Positions 14,156 through 17,150 of a stretch of DNA of 17,150 nt are shown here, piece by piece. The DNA is from Acidobacteriota bacterium. GTDB lineage: Bacteria > Acidobacteriota > Terriglobia > UBA7540. Every line of letters starts with the position of its first letter. Position 1 is the stretch's first letter. Under the pieces are notes generated by a model. That model had not been told where the DNA came from, ran no database searches, and saw nothing but the letters and a program-made list of their open reading frames with translations. The DNA lies in contig JAKASH010000008.1 of NCBI GenBank assembly GCA_021828225.1, positions 1 through 17,150 on the forward strand. Direction: 5' to 3'. A program made the position numbers and the translations under genes.

Positions 14156-14835
14156 GGTGCTACCCTCAGTCGTTTAGCTTGCGCCAGCTTCGCCTTCACC
14201 AGTTGCCGCATCCGGGTCTGCTGCTCTTCGATCGGGAGCGTAGCATCCACCACCGTCAGATCAAACTCCGGAATCATCTTCTCGTACTCCTCGAGAATTT
14301 TTCCCTGGAATATCTCAAAACTTTCCACGGGATCGCCACTGAGGTCCAGATCCATCCCCGCTTCATAAAACTTGAAGCCGTTGCGCCCGTCCATCAATCG
14401 CTTCATGGCGACATCGAGAGGAACACGAAAATAGAATGCCAGAGTGGGCTTAACAGCAAAGGCGTAAAGCTCCCGTACCCACTTGGGGTCCATTCCGCGT
14501 GCAACGTCCCGGGCAAAAGCCGTGTAGATATAACGGTCACACAAAACGACGGCTCCGGCCTTCAGCAACGGAATGATATTGTGCTCCATGCGGTCGGCAA
14601 AGTCCGTGGCGTGAATCAGGCAGAAGCTCGCCGGGGTCAGCATTTTTTTCTTCTTGCCCCGGCGGGTCGTGTCACGGACCAGCGGCGAGGAGTTCCATTC
14701 GCTGAAGACAGTCCCATACCCTTCGGCGCGGAGCCACTGATGAAGAAGAGTAAGTTGTGTGGACTTTCCCGAGCCGTCAATGCCTTCGACAACAAAGAGT
14801 TTACCTGGAAAGCGATGCTCGCCGTAGCGTTTCAC
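14152..14835 (-). CDS. Thymidylate-kinase-like nucleotide kinase
   Basis: 227 aa. Canonical P-loop GIDGSGKST (18-26), DRYIYTAFARD at 100-110, and the ATDFADRMEHNIIPLLKAG block (76-94) shared with the downstream paralogue. True Tmk proteins carry REPGGT after strand 2; here the place reads FSEWNSSPLV (44-53), so dTMP may not be the substrate, or binding differs. LID-like residues KRLMDGRNGFK (145-155) are basic as expected for catalysis. The start is GTG at 14835, the only start codon close before the fold, with a weak SD-like CGGGG. A promoter with an extended -10 lies about 45 bp upstream. It is the first gene of a two-gene operon. No other tmk is in the window, so whether this is the cell's essential dTMP kinase is open. 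Confidence 0.82.
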   Translation of the reverse strand: MKRYGEHRFPGKLFVVEGIDGSGKSTQLTLLHQWLRAEGYGTVFSEWNSSPLVRDTTRRGKKKKMLTPASFCLIHATDFADRMEHNIIPLLKAGAVVLCDRYIYTAFARDVARGMDPKWVRELYAFAVKPTLAFYFRVPLDVAMKRLMDGRNGFKFYEAGMDLDLSGDPVESFEIFQGKILEEYEKMIPEFDLTVVDATLPIEEQQTRMRQLVKAKLAQAKRLRVAP

Positions 14836-14878
14836 TGCAAAGCCCCGTGCACTTCCGGAAGATTTCTGAGCAGACTTA

Positions 14879-14907
14879 ACTATAACATATTAAAGGTGGC
14901 CCTTGAA
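14879..14907 (-). promoter_or_regulatory. Candidate extended -10 promoter of the kinase pair
   Basis: On the minus strand TTCAAG (14907 to 14902), a 17-bp spacer ending TGT (14887 to 14885), then TATAGT (14884 to 14879). The TGn extended -10 offsets the weak -35. The expected start near 14872 gives a leader of about 37 nt to the GTG start. Confidence 0.5.
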
Positions 14908-14983
14908 GTTGTAGCATGGTGAGAGGGAGGCGTTTTCCGACGAGAAGTAGGCTAGCGACGTTATTTCGCGGAGGTGCTGAAAA

Positions 14984-16081
14984 ATGATCCATTTGATAAA
15001 CAACTGGCGCGAATGGGCAATTTCGGGCGCAATCTTAATAGGAGCCGTCATCACGGCTCGCATTGCCCACAAGATTCTGTTTTCCGCCGCACAGCGGCTC
15101 GCCCGCCGAACCGGCAGTGTGATTGATAACTCGCTGGTTGAACATGGGCGGAAGCCGGCTAGGCTGATCCTTCCTCTTCTGGCTTTTTTCTTGGCATTGC
15201 CGGCCACATCCCTGCCCCCTGACGCAGTTGCTGTTATCCAGCACATCATCGTGCTGGGAATGATCGCATCCGTGGCCTGGGTATTCATCGTCCTGATCGA
15301 CGTCTTCGAGGATGTAGCTGCTGAGCGATACAAGATCGGGATTAGTGACGACCTGAGGGCCCGCAAGATTCGAACGCAGATTCACGTCCTGCGGCGGACG
15401 GCCATCGTTGTTTGCTGCATCGTTGCCTTTTCGGTCATGTTGATGACTTTCCCGAGCGTTCGCCAGTTTGGCGTCAGTCTCTTCGCGTCGGCTGGTATTG
15501 CCGGCCTCGTTATCGGCATGGCCGCCCGGCCCACGCTCTCCAGCCTGCTTGCCGGGCTCCAGATTGCCTTGACGGAACCGATCCGTTTGGAAGATGTGGT
15601 CATCGTGGAAGGCGAATGGGGGTGGATTGAAGAAATCACCACAACTTATGTCATCGTTCGAATATGGGACCTGCGCCGGCTCGTGGTTCCTCTGTCCTAC
15701 TTTATCGAACATCCTTTTCAAAATTGGACCCGCGTCACGGCTGACCTTCTGGGCACGGTCCATCTTTACACCGATTACACTGTCCCGGTGGAAGAAGTTC
15801 GCCAGGAGCTCCACCGTATCTTGAAAACCACCGACCTATGGAATGGAAAAGCGTGGGCGCTCCAGGTAACCCATGCCACCGAGAACACGATTGAACTGCG
15901 GGCCCTGATGAGCGCTCCGAATTCATCGAAAGCGTGGGACTTGCGCTGCCTGGTCCGCGAAAGGCTGATCACCTTTCTTCAGCAAAAGTATCCGCGAAGC
16001 CTGCCCAGAACCCGCGTGGAAATGGAGCGAAAAGACACGCAACCCGAAACTCCTTCCCTGGGTGCAGTGCAACCCAGTTGA
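14984..16081 (+). CDS. MscS-family mechanosensitive ion channel
   Basis: 365 aa, inner membrane. Hydrophobic segments lie at about 12-32, 60-76, 84-106 and 138-156. The pore helix follows (163-195), with the Gly/Ala-rich FASAGIAGLVIGMAARPTLSSLL typical of MscS TM3. The beta domain (197-250) reads PIRLEDVV, GWIEEITTTYVIVRIWD, LVVPLSYF and ends PFQNWT; an alpha/beta C-terminal domain follows to about 347 and a short polar tail ends the protein. Family role: opens on membrane tension to release solutes during osmotic downshock. It has more N-terminal segments than E. coli MscS (286 aa) but is far shorter than MscK. SD GGAGGTG lies 7 nt before the ATG. It is divergent from the kinase pair, with 148 bp between starts. 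Confidence 0.92.
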   Translation: MIHLINNWREWAISGAILIGAVITARIAHKILFSAAQRLARRTGSVIDNSLVEHGRKPARLILPLLAFFLALPATSLPPDAVAVIQHIIVLGMIASVAWVFIVLIDVFEDVAAERYKIGISDDLRARKIRTQIHVLRRTAIVVCCIVAFSVMLMTFPSVRQFGVSLFASAGIAGLVIGMAARPTLSSLLAGLQIALTEPIRLEDVVIVEGEWGWIEEITTTYVIVRIWDLRRLVVPLSYFIEHPFQNWTRVTADLLGTVHLYTDYTVPVEEVRQELHRILKTTDLWNGKAWALQVTHATENTIELRALMSAPNSSKAWDLRCLVRERLITFLQQKYPRSLPRTRVEMERKDTQPETPSLGAVQPS

Positions 16082-16139
16082 GGCTATGGGGATTTCCGGT
16101 CAGGAGCACACGAAACAGAATATCCCGCCCGGTCGGTCC

Positions 16140-17150
16140 TCACTTCAGAGCACGCTGCAGTGACTCCACAATGGAGTTGGTGTCAGCGGGGGTCAGTGAC
16201 GATGAAACAAAGTTATAGGTCTTGCCGGAATTCAGGATGATGTGGAACGTACCGGTGTGCAAACCGAAAAACACATTGGGAGCAATTTCCTGGATATCGC
16301 TCGGCTTTGCTGAAAAGATAACTTTCCCGTCCTGCTCGTACTGCAGTTTGCCGCCTTGCAGCACCAACTGGCCCTGAGCTTTGCCAGGGTTCTGGAAGAT
16401 AGTAGTGGCGTCCCCAAGGTTGTAAACGTCAAACCGCTGGGGCGTTGCGTTTGCCGAAGCGGCTCCGGACTTGGTCGAATTCCCCTGGCCGACCTCAAAA
16501 CCTGTCTCAACCTCGCTCTCGTCGGGATTTATGACAAACAGACTGGTTTTGCCGGCCGGCGCGTTGGAAGCAACTTCGATTTGCGCAACCAGTTGCGTTG
16601 ACTTGTTGAAGTCCGTTCCCAGGACGCGAATGCCGGGGTTTGAAAAAGCGACTTTTGCGCCTTCTTTGAAGTTCTTCCCGATCACCTTAATGCTTTTCTT
16701 GCTCCCGGGCTCTACCCGGGCTGGGTCCACCTTTGTTACCTCAGGTGCGCATGGCGACGAGGATCGAATTTCTTCCGGCGTCCTGGTCGTGCCCGATGTA
16801 ATGGCGAATGTGGTTTGAGCCGACGTCCCTGCCGGATTTGAAACGTAGAGGTTGCAGGATTTCTGCTGTGCTTTCTCGCCGACTGCTATCTCCACTTCCA
16901 TTTCCGTGTTGCTCACCCGTCGCGTGGAGAGAACGTGGATGGCCGGGTCAGAAAACGAAACGTACGTTCCCGGAGCAAAGCCTACGCCCTCGATCTTGAC
17001 TGTAACGCGGCTGCCCGGCTGAGCCTCGGAAGGTTGAATGTGGGCAACCTTCGGCGTCGCATCTGCCGAGGCACTGTTTTGCAGAGCCTCAGAATCCGAT
17101 TCAGCGGCTCGTCCGGCGCAGGCGCACGCGAGAACGGCGGCCAGCCACAA
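16140..17150 (-). CDS. Exported protein with two IPT/TIG-like domains and a PH-like C-terminal domain (5' partial)
   Basis: At least 337 codons are present; the frame is open at the right edge, where the first codon is TTG, so the true start is probably outside. What remains of the signal region is hydrophobic (LAAVLACACAGRAA); VLAC could be a lipobox, or signal peptidase I could cut after RAA. Two immunoglobulin-like IPT/TIG repeats follow: about 33-120 (VAHIQPSEAQPGSRVTVKIEG opens it) and about 136-222 (VTKVDPARVEPGSKKSIKVIG). After a Ser/Ala/Asn-rich linker, residues about 255-336 look like a PH-like domain of strands ending in one helix (GKTYNF, then a helix ending SLQRALK). IPT/TIG repeats bind sugar or protein partners at cell surfaces; the role here is unknown. 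It converges with mscS (58 bp between stops). Confidence 0.75.
   Translation of the reverse strand: MWLAAVLACACAGRAAESDSEALQNSASADATPKVAHIQPSEAQPGSRVTVKIEGVGFAPGTYVSFSDPAIHVLSTRRVSNTEMEVEIAVGEKAQQKSCNLYVSNPAGTSAQTTFAITSGTTRTPEEIRSSSPCAPEVTKVDPARVEPGSKKSIKVIGKNFKEGAKVAFSNPGIRVLGTDFNKSTQLVAQIEVASNAPAGKTSLFVINPDESEVETGFEVGQGNSTKSGAASANATPQRFDVYNLGDATTIFQNPGKAQGQLVLQGGKLQYEQDGKVIFSAKPSDIQEIAPNVFFGLHTGTFHIILNSGKTYNFVSSSLTPADTNSIVESLQRALK

Noticed and set aside
14146..14922. 258-codon plus-strand open frame over the kinase genes
   Set aside because: Antisense shadow of the Tmk-like gene with no domain; likewise 13469-14044 and 15035-15814 opposite neighbours.
17148..17150. TTG at the window edge as start of the IPT/TIG protein
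   Set aside because: The frame is open to the edge and the signal peptide would lack its basic N-terminus, so the real start is probably outside the window.

Overview
The window looks like an ordinary chromosomal stretch of a free-living, Gram-negative-type heterotroph, most likely an Acidobacteriota member. This placement is inferred from gene content: a DUF1080 plus Tat-exported TIM-barrel sugar pair, a COG3375 GNAT protein, CHAD beside Tmk-like kinases, single-chain PFOR beside a PyrD-like protein, and IPT/TIG repeats with a PH-like tail. There is no rRNA or tRNA marker to prove it. I saw no tRNA, rRNA, CRISPR array, insertion sequence or phage gene. Fourteen protein genes are supported; one (16140-17150) runs off the right edge.

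Left part (1-5373). A small secreted protein of unknown function (minus) is divergent from a two-gene plus-strand operon: a secreted DUF1080 glycoside-hydrolase-like protein and a Tat-exported xylose-isomerase-like TIM-barrel protein. The 394-bp divergent region holds a perfect 14-bp dyad and a longer inverted repeat. Next, all on plus, come an FmdB-type zinc-ribbon protein, a GNAT-like protein (COG3375), a small single-HKD phospholipase D-like protein and a SixA-type histidine phosphatase. The last two overlap by 29 nt.

Middle part (5430-11892), all minus. Transcription order is single-chain pyruvate:ferredoxin oxidoreductase (PFOR, NifJ), a PyrD-like flavoprotein joined to it by an ATGA stop/start overlap, a secreted mono-haem cytochrome c and a di-haem cytochrome c peroxidase. 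PFOR and the PyrD-like gene are clearly one unit. The cytochromes follow after gaps of 103 and 139 bp and could be read separately. The set fits low-oxygen pyruvate metabolism with periplasmic peroxide removal. A near-consensus CRP/FNR-type dyad (GTGA-N6-TCAC) lies 74 bp upstream of the PFOR start.

Right part (12243-17150). A CHAD-domain (polyphosphate-binding type) gene converges, 11 bp stop to stop, on two tandem thymidylate-kinase-like genes that overlap by ATGA. The first has a canonical P-loop. The second has Arg in place of the Walker A Lys, and neither has the usual REPGGT substrate motif. Then come an MscS-type mechanosensitive channel (plus) and a partial exported protein with two IPT/TIG-like domains and a PH-like C-terminal domain (minus).

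Most worth a second look: the PFOR/PyrD-like pair, whose PyrD-like member lacks the catalytic Cys of dihydroorotate dehydrogenases; the Tmk-like pair with a probable pseudo-kinase beside CHAD; a repeat that could hide the peroxidase ribosome binding site; and promoter-like boxes sitting almost on the start codons of the PLD-like and CHAD genes.
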